The position numbers were made by a program, and so were the translations under genes. Positions 17,655 to 25,509 of a DNA stretch of 64,000 nucleotides are shown here, in pieces (position 1 is the first letter of the stretch; every line of letters starts with the position of its first letter). The DNA is taken from contig QCDK01000001.1 of assembly GCA_003278765.1 (NCBI GenBank), forward strand, positions 93,377 through 157,376, written 5' to 3'. This DNA is from Prochlorococcus sp. AG-355-G23. Lineage in GTDB: Bacteria; Cyanobacteriota; Cyanobacteriia; PCC-6307; Cyanobiaceae. The notes under the pieces are model-generated. The model saw nothing but the letters and a program-made list of their open reading frames with translations. It ran no database searches and was not told where the DNA came from.

Positions 17655-18293
17655 ATGTGCGGAAGATTTGAGCTGAAAACTAAATTTGAGAAGTTGCCAA
17701 AGGTATTGAGACAAGACTATCCAATTGGACTTGATTCTCAATATGATACTCAAAGTTTAATAAGACCTAATGATCCTGTTCTTGTAATTAAAAACGAAGG
17801 AAGAATTAAAACTACTTTTATGACATGGGGTTTTATTTCTCCTTGGGCCAAAGATCCATTTGATAAAAAGAGACCAAGACCATTTAATGCAAGATCAGAA
17901 ACCGTAGAAGAAAAAAAATTATTTAGTGGAAGTTGGAAACATAAAAGGTGCCTAATACCTGCGAGCGGTTTTTTTGAAAAAAAATATCGTGTTCGAAAAT
18001 CGAATTATGAGACTTTTTGGTTGGGCGGAATTTGGAGTAAGTGGACTTCACTAGATGGAGCAGAACTTGAGAGTTGCTGCGTTTTAACAACTGAACCAAA
18101 TGATTTAATTAAACCTTTACATAACCGTATGCCTGTGATTGTTCCTAATGGATATGAGGAACAATGGACAGAGCAAGTTAAAGATGCAGATGAATTAAGA
18201 GGATTATTTACAATCATGATGAGTTGGTCCCCTGATGGTTGGCTAGTAGAGGATGTAAAGAAAAAAGAAACTGATCAAATGAGTTTGTTTTAA
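17655..18293 (+). CDS. yedK: SRAP/YedK-HMCES family protein
   Basis: A 212-aa SOS-response-associated peptidase-fold protein. These proteins crosslink through Cys2 to abasic sites in single-stranded DNA. MCGRFE opens the protein as required, NARSETV is at about residue 78, PASGFFE supplies the glutamate, and LHNRMPVIV carries the active-site histidine. All key residues are present, so it is probably active. Confidence 0.92.
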   Translation: MCGRFELKTKFEKLPKVLRQDYPIGLDSQYDTQSLIRPNDPVLVIKNEGRIKTTFMTWGFISPWAKDPFDKKRPRPFNARSETVEEKKLFSGSWKHKRCLIPASGFFEKKYRVRKSNYETFWLGGIWSKWTSLDGAELESCCVLTTEPNDLIKPLHNRMPVIVPNGYEEQWTEQVKDADELRGLFTIMMSWSPDGWLVEDVKKKETDQMSLF

Positions 18294-18325
18294 ATGGAAC
18301 ACTTCCTAATTCCAAGGTTAGATTA

Positions 18326-18571
18326 ATGGCTAAATCTTATTGGTTGATTAATTCAAATAGATCAGAAGTTAAAAGATTTATGAAAAACGATAAGAGTATT
18401 GATGGAGTTTTTGAATATATGTTTATAGATACTGGAAAAATAGTGGGGGGATTAGGAAACAAACCACCAGTAATGACAAATACAGTTTCTGTTGAGATAG
18501 ATTTAGCTAGAGAAATTTATGAAAGATTACTTTCTAAGGGATGGAGGAAAATTGAAAAAAATTGGAATTAA
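18326..18571 (+). CDS. Hypothetical protein with DUF1651-like C-terminus
   Basis: An 81-aa protein opening SYWLINSNRSEVKRF and ending AREIYERLLSKGWRKIE, a C-terminal pattern shared with the DUF1651-like genes in this window. It follows the SRAP gene by 32 bp on the same strand. Confidence 0.6.
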   Translation: MAKSYWLINSNRSEVKRFMKNDKSIDGVFEYMFIDTGKIVGGLGNKPPVMTNTVSVEIDLAREIYERLLSKGWRKIEKNWN

Positions 18572-18648
18572 AATAAGAGTTAGATCTGTGCGGTATTAAT
18601 TACTGATGAAAATAATCTGAAATTCAATAGAGAGAATATTAACAAAAA

Positions 18649-18675
18649 TTGACACCCGATCTAAAATGTTAGGAG
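18649..18675 (+). promoter_or_regulatory. Promoter-like element shared with leader-hairpin genes
   Basis: TTGACACCCGATCTAAAATG matches, with small changes, TTGACAGTCGATCTACAATA at 21400 and the minus-strand GTCGATCTAAAATA at 23924-23937. The TAAAAT/TACAAT part is a good -10 box. It lies about 50 bp upstream of rluF. Confidence 0.5.
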
Positions 18676-18721
18676 ATTAGTAAATTATTTTTTTAGTGCA
18701 GATAAAAATGAAACATCCAAA

Positions 18722-19444
18722 ATGGCTACCAGAATAAATAAATATTTAAGTGAAGTCGGTTATTGTTCTAGAAGAGAAGCAGATAGATTAATCCTAGAAG
18801 GAAAGGTAACCATTAATGGCAAAATTCCAGAAATTGGAACTAAAGTAGAAGGTAGTGACCAAGTTGAAGTTAAAGGTCAAAAAATAGAAAAATCAAAGAG
18901 ACAAAAAAACATATACTTAGCCTTTAATAAACCTGTAGGAATTGTTTGCACAACAGATAGAAAAGCAGAACCCAATAATGTAATAGATTTCATTAAATAT
19001 CCTAAAAGAATTTTCCCCATCGGAAGATTAGATAAGCTCAGTGAGGGATTGATTTTCTTAACTAATGATGGAGACATTGTAAATAAAATACTCAGGGCAA
19101 GAAATAATCATGAAAAAGAATATATTGTAAAAGTTAATCGTCCTATTAATAGCGACTTTGTTCAAAGTATGAGTAATGGAGTTGAAATATTAGACACAAT
19201 AACTAAAAATTGTTTTGTAAAACAATTAGGTCCAAGAAATTTTAAAATAATCCTCACACAGGGACTTAATCGTCAGATTAGAAGAATGTGTGAGGCCTTA
19301 GGATATAGAGTAAGCTCATTAAAGCGTGTAAGAATTATGAATGTTAAGTTAGACGTGCCTAAAGGAAAATATAGAGAACTTAGTAAAGAAGAACTCTTAG
19401 AATTAAATAGATTACTCGAAAACTCCTCAAAAACATATAACTAA
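18722..19444 (+). CDS. rluF: RluF-type 23S rRNA pseudouridine synthase
   Basis: A 240-aa RsuA/RluB/RluF-family enzyme: an N-terminal S4 RNA-binding domain (INKYLSEVGYCSRREADRLI) and a catalytic domain with the aspartate in GRLDKLSEGLIFLTNDGD. The HEKEYIV and GLNRQIRRMCEALGY segments match the RluF/RluB branch best. The exact target uridine is inferred from E. coli RluF. Confidence 0.85.
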   Translation: MATRINKYLSEVGYCSRREADRLILEGKVTINGKIPEIGTKVEGSDQVEVKGQKIEKSKRQKNIYLAFNKPVGIVCTTDRKAEPNNVIDFIKYPKRIFPIGRLDKLSEGLIFLTNDGDIVNKILRARNNHEKEYIVKVNRPINSDFVQSMSNGVEILDTITKNCFVKQLGPRNFKIILTQGLNRQIRRMCEALGYRVSSLKRVRIMNVKLDVPKGKYRELSKEELLELNRLLENSSKTYN

Positions 19445-19542
19445 TCAAAAACCAATAAAAGTAATTTGGAAGTTTAGGTAAATTGATTAGCAAAAATGCA
19501 AGATTTATACTTTTCGACTTTGGTAGAGATAATTTAAATAGT

Positions 19543-19584
19543 ATGAAACGCTTACTACTTGAATCGCCATTGGTTAGTAATTGA
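19543..19584 (+). repeat. 19-bp gene-start repeat with short reading frame
   Basis: ATGAAACGCTTACTACTTG (19543-19561) is identical to the minus-strand copy at 23498-23516. Here the frame stops after 13 codons (MKRLLLESPLVSN). Both look like detached signal-peptide starts rather than genes. Confidence 0.6.
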
Positions 19585-19617
19585 ATATTATTTAATCACC
19601 TGTAAGAATTAACAGTC

Positions 19618-19728
19618 TTAGCTTTCTTTTTTTCTCCAATCTTCCTCGGTTCTTCTCCAACCCTGAGCAATTAATTTTTTCCATTCTTCTCTAGCTCCTT
19701 CTTTCTTTAATTTTTTTCTGGTTGTCAT
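19618..19728 (-). CDS. Very small basic protein with GW motif
   Basis: A 36-aa ORF whose core, AREEWKKLIAQGWRRTEEDW, looks like the C-terminal end of DUF1651-type proteins without the rest. It may be a functional mini-version or a truncated remnant. Confidence 0.5.
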   Translation of the reverse strand: MTTRKKLKKEGAREEWKKLIAQGWRRTEEDWRKKES

Positions 19729-19881
19729 GACAGGTGGTTCTTTGCTTCATGTAGAAGTAACTTTTCCAGAATCAACAGAAATATATTTAAAAATTGATCA
19801 TTATTTTTTGTATTTTCTATAAACCTTTTTATCTTTAATCTATTTGACTTTACCAAACAATAAGACCTATCCATTACTTTT

Positions 19882-20109
19882 TTAAGGGTAAAAGTCTACT
19901 TTCCAACTCATCACGCAATAACCTAATGGGTTATATGCATTACAATTCCAGAAATTGAATAATTTTATGACGATATGGTGGAAATTAGCATCATTGAAAA
20001 ATGCCCAGCCAAAATAAATAGCAAATGCAGTTACGACAAACGCAGCATATTGAAGCCAATGTGTTCCAGAATTATCTACACCATTTTTGTCAAAATTAGA
20101 ATTACTCAT
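19882..20109 (-). CDS. Small membrane protein downstream of hli
   Basis: A 75-aa protein with one helix (YAAFVVTAFAIYFGWAF) and a C-terminal domain with two cysteines (FWNCNAYNPLGYCV). It starts at the base immediately after the hli stop, so the two are almost certainly cotranscribed. Confidence 0.65.
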   Translation of the reverse strand: MSNSNFDKNGVDNSGTHWLQYAAFVVTAFAIYFGWAFFNDANFHHIVIKLFNFWNCNAYNPLGYCVMSWKVDFYP

Positions 20110-20364
20110 TTAAAGGATTGGATAAGCTATCCATCCGAATAAGGTGTAGTTAATAATGACAGCCATGAAACCTATCATTGCAAGCCTTCCATTCGTTCTT
20201 TCAGCAATAAACCAATAGGAATTTGGCCATTCAAAATCGCCCCCCATATTGGATTTTTGATCTTTTGAAATTGGTTTCTCTTTAGGAGAATTGTCCTGGT
20301 CAAGATAATAATTACTATCTGGATAAAAACTTTCGCTTGAAAAGTTATCTTTAAACTTACTCAT
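20110..20364 (-). CDS. hli: High-light-inducible protein (Hlip)
   Basis: An 84-aa thylakoid protein with the chlorophyll-binding signature ERTNGRLAMIGF in its single membrane helix. Hlips bind chlorophyll and carotenoid and protect photosystems under stress. Accessory-region hli genes are common in high-light Prochlorococcus. Confidence 0.92.
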   Translation of the reverse strand: MSKFKDNFSSESFYPDSNYYLDQDNSPKEKPISKDQKSNMGGDFEWPNSYWFIAERTNGRLAMIGFMAVIINYTLFGWIAYPIL

Positions 20365-20485
20365 TATTAGTGGAAATTAATCTTACTTATACTAAAAAAT
20401 AAAATGGCTAATTAGGTTAAGAAGGTATTCATCAACCAAAATTTTATTATCTTTTCCAGGCTAATGCATCGGAAAAAATCTACAA

Positions 20486-20501
20486 AGTGTTCCCAAAGCT
20501 C
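20486..20501. other. Degenerate att-like relic of tRNA-Pro
   Basis: AGTGTTCCCAAAGCTC differs at two positions from the anticodon-arm core AGTGCTCCCAAAGCAC of tRNA-Pro (in 45830-45903) and its relic at 24080-24125. A TCGGAAAA run just before it resembles the TCGAAAA before the 24-kb relic. It may mark an older insertion end. The match is short. Confidence 0.4.
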
Positions 20502-20633
20502 TAAATAGCTCAAGTACAACATAAGGTTTTCAAGCTATCGCTAATTTTTTGCTTAATTCTGCGTGATTCGTACTGACAATTTAAGCAAGATTTGACCAAT
20601 TTTTGACCACTTTTTTAGGAGTGCAGCATTTCT

Positions 20634-20915
20634 TTAACAATATAAAGCTACTGTTTGATCTAAATCCGCACAAGGTTCAATAGTAAATTCCAATAATTCT
20701 CTCCAAGGACTCCACTGTTTCCAAATAGTTTCTAAAGAATCAGCATTTACAACAGAGTATCCATTGCCATGTTGAGGTAAGAAAATCCAAGATTTAACGT
20801 CATAACCCTCTGGTCTATTTTGAGGCCCTCCTTTGGCGTACCATTCTTTTAACATTTTGGATCCCTTGTCTTGGGCGTTTGCATCAGTGAATTTATAAGA
20901 AATTAGAAACAGCAT
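20634..20915 (-). CDS. DUF3303 family protein
   Basis: A 93-aa protein with a DUF3303 pattern: FLISYKFTDANAQDKG near the start, GYSVVNADSLETIWKQWSPW in the middle and LEFTIEPC. It is divergent from the DUF3303 gene at 21120, suggesting an inverted paralogue pair. Confidence 0.7.
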   Translation of the reverse strand: MLFLISYKFTDANAQDKGSKMLKEWYAKGGPQNRPEGYDVKSWIFLPQHGNGYSVVNADSLETIWKQWSPWRELLEFTIEPCADLDQTVALYC

Positions 20916-21119
20916 GAAAAAAGGTACTAATTTCCTCTTATTTTAGTTTGCATTTCAATTAAAAGTAGCTTGAAATAACAGTTTAATCGTAAATATGGCC
21001 TGCACTCTTAATTAATGGTTTCACTAATGGATCTTCAAAAATGGGTAATTAAAACTATTTATTTTCAATAATTATTTTTTTTGCTAATAATAGAAAGCCA
21101 ATAAAAATTAAAAAATAAA

Positions 21120-21392
21120 ATGCTTTATGTTCAGCATTGGTCATTTAAGGCCGGATATCATCAAAAAGGTGCAGAAAAATTTCTTGGTGGTGGGGGAGAT
21201 TATCCTGGAGTTGAGATGATTGGAAGATATCACGCACCCGGTTCTTTAGAGGGTTGGATAGTTTTAAAGACTGATGATCCAAAGGCAATATATCAACATG
21301 CCGCCGAATGGGGTGAATTTCTCAATTGGGAAACCACACCTGTATTTACTGATGAAGAAGCTGGTCCAATAGTTGCCAAAGTCTACTCATAG
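21120..21392 (+). CDS. DUF3303 family protein
   Basis: A 90-aa protein matching DUF3303: LYVQHWSFKAGYHQKGAEKF, GWIVLKTDDPKAIYQH and LNWETTPVFTDEEAG. Function unknown. Confidence 0.8.
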   Translation: MLYVQHWSFKAGYHQKGAEKFLGGGGDYPGVEMIGRYHAPGSLEGWIVLKTDDPKAIYQHAAEWGEFLNWETTPVFTDEEAGPIVAKVYS

Positions 21393-21399
21393 ATAGAGA

Positions 21400-21442
21400 T
21401 TGACAGTCGATCTACAATAAGGGGCAATTAGCTCCTTTTTTT
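21400..21442 (+). promoter_or_regulatory. Promoter plus hairpin leader ending at ATG
   Basis: TTGACAGTCGATCTACAAT is followed by AAGGGGC-AATTA-GCTCCTT and a T-run that ends at the ATG of the next gene. If the TACAAT box is the -10, transcription would begin at the hairpin, so the leader would be a terminator-like stem only. It could also serve as terminator for the DUF3303 gene. A near-identical leader lies at 23901-23940. Confidence 0.6.
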
Positions 21443-21706
21443 ATGAACACTCTCATAATTTCAACTTTTAGCTGTACATTTGACGAATTTAAAAATGATG
21501 TAACAACATTATTTCTTGAAGTAATGTGTAAGGAGTTTGTAACTGATTATGAGTTTGTAAAAGTTAATGAACACAAATCTCATTTATTAATGAACTGTAC
21601 CGACTTAGAAAAGTTAGGGGCAGAGATGGAATCTCCTTTCGCAAAGGAATGGGATAAAAAAAATAATTGTAAGGATACCGTGTATTCGATCAAACTTGTT
21701 GCTTAA
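21443..21706 (+). CDS. Hypothetical protein
   Basis: An 87-aa protein with four cysteines scattered through it, starting MNTLIISTFSCTFDEFKNDV. The beta-alpha-beta look resembles the dimeric ferredoxin-like small families nearby (DUF3764/DUF3303), but I cannot assign it. It is preceded by the hairpin leader. Confidence 0.6.
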   Translation: MNTLIISTFSCTFDEFKNDVTTLFLEVMCKEFVTDYEFVKVNEHKSHLLMNCTDLEKLGAEMESPFAKEWDKKNNCKDTVYSIKLVA

Positions 21707-21718
21707 ATAAAATGCTTA

Positions 21719-21943
21719 CTAATTTTCTAGAACTCCCGCTACTTTTCTTTCCGCTAGTCGTTTTTTTAGAATTGAATAATTTTGTGAAGCCCATTTTCGA
21801 GAAATATCAAATTCAGCATCTAACTGCTCTCGAAGTAATTTGACAATTTTAAATACTTCTACGAAGCCTAGATAAATTATGACCAGCATCTTAGTTATGT
21901 TTACTGCTACAGCTGCTATCTTTTCAATTTTTTGATCTTGCAT
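21719..21943 (-). CDS. Hypothetical protein with amphipathic helices
   Basis: A 74-aa protein with one hydrophobic segment (ITKMLVIIYLGFVEVFKIV) and a basic helical C-terminus. It is convergent with the preceding gene. No family recognised. Confidence 0.5.
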   Translation of the reverse strand: MQDQKIEKIAAVAVNITKMLVIIYLGFVEVFKIVKLLREQLDAEFDISRKWASQNYSILKKRLAERKVAGVLEN

Positions 21944-21961
21944 TTGAATTTATTGAAGCCC

Positions 21962-22045
21962 ACTAAAATTACCAGTTGTAAGAAATTATGCAAATTAATT
22001 AGAGAAAAATCTTATGGGTGTTATTCTCATGTCATGGGGCATTGA
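21962..22045 (+). pseudogene. C-terminal fragment of an NAD-type DNA ligase
   Basis: In one frame this reads ...LCKLIREKSYGCYSHVMGH and stops. LIREKSYGCY is identical to the last part of the ligase at 25509-26264, and about 25 nt (AATTAATTAGAGAAAAATCT and the next bases) are identical. The upstream TKITSCKK also resembles the VKINSRK of the ligase. I read it as a relic of an earlier copy of the element. Confidence 0.65.
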
Positions 22046-22178
22046 ATATGAAGTATTGAAGATATTTTTAAAGGAGCTTTGGCAGAATCATCACGATCCA
22101 TTCCATTCAATTTATGGAATAGCTAGGTTAATAGTATTGTTGGTAATTTATAACCATTTACTAAATAAATATCAGTAA
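22014..22178 (+). CDS. Small hydrophobic ORF
   Basis: A 54-aa ORF (MGVILMSWGIEYEVLKIFLK at the start) with a C-terminal hydrophobic run (GIARLIVLLVIYN). Its first codons overlap the ligase relic in another frame, so it may have arisen by fusion or may not be a gene. Confidence 0.35.
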   Translation: MGVILMSWGIEYEVLKIFLKELWQNHHDPFHSIYGIARLIVLLVIYNHLLNKYQ

Positions 22179-22332
22179 CAAGAAACCCACCCAGAAATTC
22201 CAACTACTGAAAGGGTTATTAAATCGACTCGCAACTATATTGAATCAATTTATGTCTTGCAGCAAACGTAGAGTGTGCTGACGAGGTTTGGCCTCAATTA
22301 ATTTATAGTAAAAAAATATCAAATAAACTTAT

Positions 22333-22518
22333 TTAAACTTCCCAATTTATGTCATAGTTGTCATCCATATCTTTTTCATAAACCCTCGCAAGTTCTCGAA
22401 GTAAAGTTTTTACTTCCATATCTGTAGCTCCAGATTGGTCTTGGAACTTGGTGCAAATTGCCTTTAGTTCGCCATAAGCTTGTTCTAGTAATATTGTTTT
22501 TTGATCTGGATTTGCCAT
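22333..22518 (-). CDS. Small acidic protein ending in NWEV
   Basis: A 61-aa helical protein ending DDNYDINWEV. The element gene at 26918-27031 ends DEDFDIDWEV, and in both places the gene directly follows a YGG-motif partner. So this is a second copy of the same two-gene module. Its ATG starts right after the stop of the partner. Confidence 0.65.
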   Translation of the reverse strand: MANPDQKTILLEQAYGELKAICTKFQDQSGATDMEVKTLLRELARVYEKDMDDNYDINWEV

Positions 22519-22668
22519 TTAATTTTTATCAACCACTTCTCCTCCATACTCTCTTGCTATTACATCTAAGCATCTAAGAATATCCTTGTTTTTTAAAAGA
22601 TCTGTTTGCTCTAAATAATTAAGAAGAGTTCTTATTTGTTCGATAGTATTTTCTTCTAATTCCTTCAT
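22519..22668 (-). CDS. Small YGG-motif protein
   Basis: A 49-aa protein resembling 26745-26915: both begin with a helical segment containing I-x2-L and end with YGG[E/R]VV. It overlaps the upstream gene by ATGA and adjoins the downstream gene, forming a tightly coupled three-gene unit. Confidence 0.65.
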   Translation of the reverse strand: MKELEENTIEQIRTLLNYLEQTDLLKNKDILRCLDVIAREYGGEVVDKN

Positions 22669-22865
22669 AAGTCTCTTTCTATTAACTCTATCTTATATCT
22701 AACAGGAGTTTTTCTGAATGCTAAGACTGTTGATCTTGTGGCATTTGTTTTTTCTTCAGTCTTTTGTATGCAACTATTAAAAATATCTCCTTTAAGGTCT
22801 TCTAAAAAATTGGCATTTTTAATGAAATTTGCTTTTATAAATGTAGAGTTATTTTTATTATGCAA
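22665..22865 (-). CDS. Hypothetical small protein
   Basis: A 66-aa basic soluble protein, first in the coupled trio. It begins MHNKNNSTFIKANFIKNANF. No family recognised. Confidence 0.5.
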   Translation of the reverse strand: MHNKNNSTFIKANFIKNANFLEDLKGDIFNSCIQKTEEKTNATRSTVLAFRKTPVRYKIELIERDL

Positions 22866-22985
22866 ATCTCATTTTTTGCAAAAGTAGTTTTGTTTTTAAC
22901 TCTTTATTGTATTTCTGATTTATCAATTAAAAATAATCTTTTGAGAAAAGTTATGAATAGAGCTCATAGAGCTAAAAAAATTTAA
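22860..22985 (+). CDS. Small membrane peptide
   Basis: A 41-aa ORF with a hydrophobic N-terminus (FFAKVVLFLTLYCISDL) and basic tail. It overlaps the start of the divergent trio by 6 bp. Coding status is uncertain. Confidence 0.4.
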   Translation: MQISFFAKVVLFLTLYCISDLSIKNNLLRKVMNRAHRAKKI

Positions 22986-22997
22986 ACTTCCCAATCA

Positions 22998-23111
22998 ATG
23001 GAATTTTTAACTAATTTTTGGAATAATCAACCCACTACAGTTATGGGAATAGGTGTAGCAATATTTGTATTATTAGGAATTTATATATCTTTATTCCAGA
23101 CATATCAATAA
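22998..23111 (+). CDS. Small membrane protein, homologue of the start of 26265-26735
   Basis: A 37-aa single-span protein MEFLTNFWNNQPTTVMGIGV... that matches MIGFLKNLWKTQPNTVMGFG of the element-borne 156-aa protein. It has only the membrane anchor part, so it is either a minimal paralogue or a truncated relic. Confidence 0.6.
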   Translation: MEFLTNFWNNQPTTVMGIGVAIFVLLGIYISLFQTYQ

Positions 23112-23112
23112 A

Positions 23113-23430
23113 TTAGTTAATTATTTTTTTAATTTTTTCTAGATTCCATTTATCAAATATTAATTTCATTTCTCTTTCGTAGTATCTTACTTTCTTCGCA
23201 AAAGGTAGTTGTTGAATAATTATCCCAAAGGGAAATTTAAAAAAAGAAGAGACATAAGCAATATAAAACTCTAGAAAAGAAGGTTTTGGTGGGAGAGGTA
23301 AATTTTTTATATATGCCCAATCAATGCAAGGTTTTAGTTGCTTATCACTAGCGACAATATTTTTTTTACATCTCCACCAAGAGAATAGATAAATGCAAAT
23401 AAAAATCGGTAACGGAAGAAGTCGCAACAT
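23113..23430 (-). CDS. Hypothetical membrane-anchored protein
   Basis: A 105-aa protein with an N-terminal helix (LLPLPIFICIYLFSWW) and a second hydrophobic patch (FYIAYVSSFFKFPFGIIIQ), then a basic tail. No family recognised. Confidence 0.5.
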   Translation of the reverse strand: MLRLLPLPIFICIYLFSWWRCKKNIVASDKQLKPCIDWAYIKNLPLPPKPSFLEFYIAYVSSFFKFPFGIIIQQLPFAKKVRYYEREMKLIFDKWNLEKIKKIIN

Positions 23431-23497
23431 TAATTAAAAATGTATCTCTTTAGGGATTATTGATTCAGGATAACCAAGCCGAAATTAACCTGCGGTG

Positions 23498-23516
23498 CAA
23501 GTAGTAAGCGTTTCAT
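23498..23516 (-). repeat. Second copy of the 19-bp gene-start repeat
   Basis: On the minus strand ATGAAACGCTTACTACTTG is identical to 19543-19561. The frame gives MKRLLLAPQVNFGLVILNQ and stops at 23457. It abuts the stop of the NTF2-like gene. Confidence 0.6.
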
Positions 23517-23900
23517 TTATTCCCATGTGGTCATATCAGTAGTGCCTTGAGATCTTTGCATCCAAGAATACTTCCAAATACCATTTAAATTTTTAAAAAT
23601 GCAAGTATAAGTTGAAAGATCTTTATTTTGATTTCCTTTATAACTGAAGATTTCATTTAAAGTAAAAACTGCGTAAGCTATCTCACCGTAAATTTCAATT
23701 TTGTGGGTTTTGATTAGTTCTGATGATTCTGCAACTAAGTCTTTACTATCAAACATTCCCACTAATCCCTTAGCAGATATTGGATTTCCACTCGGTCTTA
23801 CAGCTAAAAAATCCTCAGTTACGTTTGGTATTAGAAAAGAAGAATCTTCACTGGTTGCATAACCATTAATTAAATCTTCTATGGCTTTAGTGCTTGACAT
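23517..23900 (-). CDS. NTF2/SnoaL-like protein
   Basis: A 127-aa protein with the secondary-structure order of SnoaL/NTF2-like folds: a helical start, then strands with AYAVFTLNEIFSYKG and YTCIFKNLNGIWKYSWMQRS. Such folds bind small ligands. No specific activity can be read. It is preceded by a hairpin leader. Confidence 0.6.
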   Translation of the reverse strand: MSSTKAIEDLINGYATSEDSSFLIPNVTEDFLAVRPSGNPISAKGLVGMFDSKDLVAESSELIKTHKIEIYGEIAYAVFTLNEIFSYKGNQNKDLSTYTCIFKNLNGIWKYSWMQRSQGTTDMTTWE

Positions 23901-23940
23901 TAAAAAAGGAGCTAATGCCCCTTATTTTAGATCGACTTTC
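23901..23940 (-). promoter_or_regulatory. Promoter plus hairpin leader ending at ATG
   Basis: Minus-strand reading: GTCGATCTAAAATAAGGGGC, ATTA, GCTCCTTTTTT, then ATG. It matches the leader at 21400-21442 over about 35 bases although the genes differ, so the leader seems to have moved or been copied independently. Confidence 0.65.
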
Positions 23941-24079
23941 AAAAAAATAAATTTTGGAGAACTGAAATTTTAAGACAATCTCAAATTGACATCAAATTGA
24001 TATCAAGAATGTGATGTCATTTTCCCCATTAAAAAAGCGAGTCTGATTAACTCGTTAGTATTACTTGGGTTTTAAGAGC

Positions 24080-24125
24080 GGGGCAAGAGAATTCGAAAAT
24101 GCGACTTAGTGCTCCCAAAGCACCA
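24080..24125 (-). other. Relic of tRNA-Pro 3' part (att site)
   Basis: The sequence repeats, in the same orientation, the 3' half of tRNA-Pro(TGG) at 45830-45903: CGGGGC, ATTCGA, TGCGAC and the 18-bp core TAGTGCTCCCAAAGCACC are kept, while the T-arm is degraded. This is what is left when an element integrates into a tRNA gene and displaces its 3' end. Confidence 0.85.
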
Positions 24126-24214
24126 AAGCCCCTTTAGTGAGACAAAGGTATCTAAGCTATAACTAAAGTCATACTCTGAATAAGACTGCACACTTTGACA
24201 TATATAGGTTGTAA

Positions 24215-24232
24215 TTCCACGGATTTCCGTAG
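24215..24232. other. Arm-type inverted repeat near left att
   Basis: TTCCACGGATTTCCGTAG contains TCCACGGA and TCCGTAG, the same units found four times at 45713-45781 near the other end. Placement just before the integrase suggests binding sites for recombinase or its cofactor. Confidence 0.6.
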
Positions 24233-24258
24233 AAAATAGGACAGCACTAGGTTGTTTT

Positions 24259-25509
24259 ATGTCTGCAACAGAAAGTTGGGTTAAAGAGTTTAGATACGCT
24301 ATTAAGAGCAAGATTGGATCTGGTTGGCAAGTTTCAAACGATAGAGGAAATATGCGTCTTTTAGTAGGAAATAAGAAAGAAGGATTCCAATCAATAAACC
24401 TCCCTTTCGCTTGGCAAAAGGATCAATGGACAGAAGCTTATAAGTTTATTGAATTTGGTGCGGGAGCATATTTGGAAAGTGATAAGAAACTACCTTTAAA
24501 AACTGCCTTTAAATTAACTAAGCAATCTTCCACCGAAATCACACTTGATTGGGATAAAGCTTTGGTGAATTACAGAAGAGCAAACAAATACGCTATTGGA
24601 GAAGCTACTTGGAAGAAAAAGCACTTGCCTGTTTTAGAAGGAGTTATGGAATATATGAATCGAACTAAACACAAACCAGAAAATGCAAAGACTCTATATA
24701 AGAAAGTTCTTAATGAATATAAGCATGGGAAAGACAAACAATTAGTTGGTTGGAAGTGGGGTAGTCAAATGAGAAGGCATATGAGAATTTCTCTAAATAA
24801 GTTTTTAAATTATTGCGTTAGGGAGGAAGACTTCCCATCTTATTGGCTTCCTCCAGAATTATCTTTAGAAGAAAGGTTGAGCAATAACGAGGTCAAAAGA
24901 AACAAGAGAATAGGCTATCCATTAACTGATTTCCAAATAAATAGATTGGTTGAAGCTTTTCCAGATAATGAGCAAGCTCAAAAATGGAAGTTTGCTGTTC
25001 AACTTTGTGCAGTATTTGGTCTAAGACCAGAAGAGCTTAATCATTTAGTTCTTAGAAACAGTAAGACAGAACTTTGGTGTATTTATCAGAAGCAAAATTC
25101 TAGGGTTAGAGAAAGACAATTATTTGGTTTAAAAGTTCTAGATTTAGATGGAACAGTTTTAGATTGGTCTGAAGGATTAATCGGAAGATTAGCAGCGGGA
25201 GAAAAATTACCAGAAATACCAAAAGGAAGAGGAGGTCAGAATCTTGGTCAGTATTTAAGAAGAAGAGGTGTTAGTGATTGTTGGGAAGTTTTATGTTCAG
25301 AAGCTCAATCCGAAGGTCTTGAGTTAACTCCATATAGTTTCCGTCATAGATATGCTTATGTTTCACACACTAGACCGCAAGATGATGGAACAATGAGATC
25401 TCTAACTCAAATTGCGGAAGCAATGGGGCATGACCCAGATACAAACTTGAAATCTTACGCTAGATTCCAAAATAGAAATCTAGCCAAAGTATTTGATAGG
25501 GTCGGATAA
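24259..25509 (+). CDS. Tyrosine recombinase (integrase)
   Basis: A 416-aa site-specific recombinase. Catalytic residues are seen as R256 (FGLRPEEL), R362 in SFRHRYA, H391 in MGHDPDTN and nucleophile Y400 in SYARF. The usual first histidine of box II appears to be Y359. The N-terminal half would hold arm- and core-binding domains. It lies 134 bp from the tRNA relic, reads into the island and overlaps the ligase gene by TAATG. Confidence 0.92.
   Translation: MSATESWVKEFRYAIKSKIGSGWQVSNDRGNMRLLVGNKKEGFQSINLPFAWQKDQWTEAYKFIEFGAGAYLESDKKLPLKTAFKLTKQSSTEITLDWDKALVNYRRANKYAIGEATWKKKHLPVLEGVMEYMNRTKHKPENAKTLYKKVLNEYKHGKDKQLVGWKWGSQMRRHMRISLNKFLNYCVREEDFPSYWLPPELSLEERLSNNEVKRNKRIGYPLTDFQINRLVEAFPDNEQAQKWKFAVQLCAVFGLRPEELNHLVLRNSKTELWCIYQKQNSRVRERQLFGLKVLDLDGTVLDWSEGLIGRLAAGEKLPEIPKGRGGQNLGQYLRRRGVSDCWEVLCSEAQSEGLELTPYSFRHRYAYVSHTRPQDDGTMRSLTQIAEAMGHDPDTNLKSYARFQNRNLAKVFDRVG

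Noticed and set aside
24072..24311. 79-codon minus-strand frame across the att relic and integrase start
   Set aside because: It overlaps the tRNA-Pro relic and the first codons of a well-supported recombinase, with no recognisable protein features.
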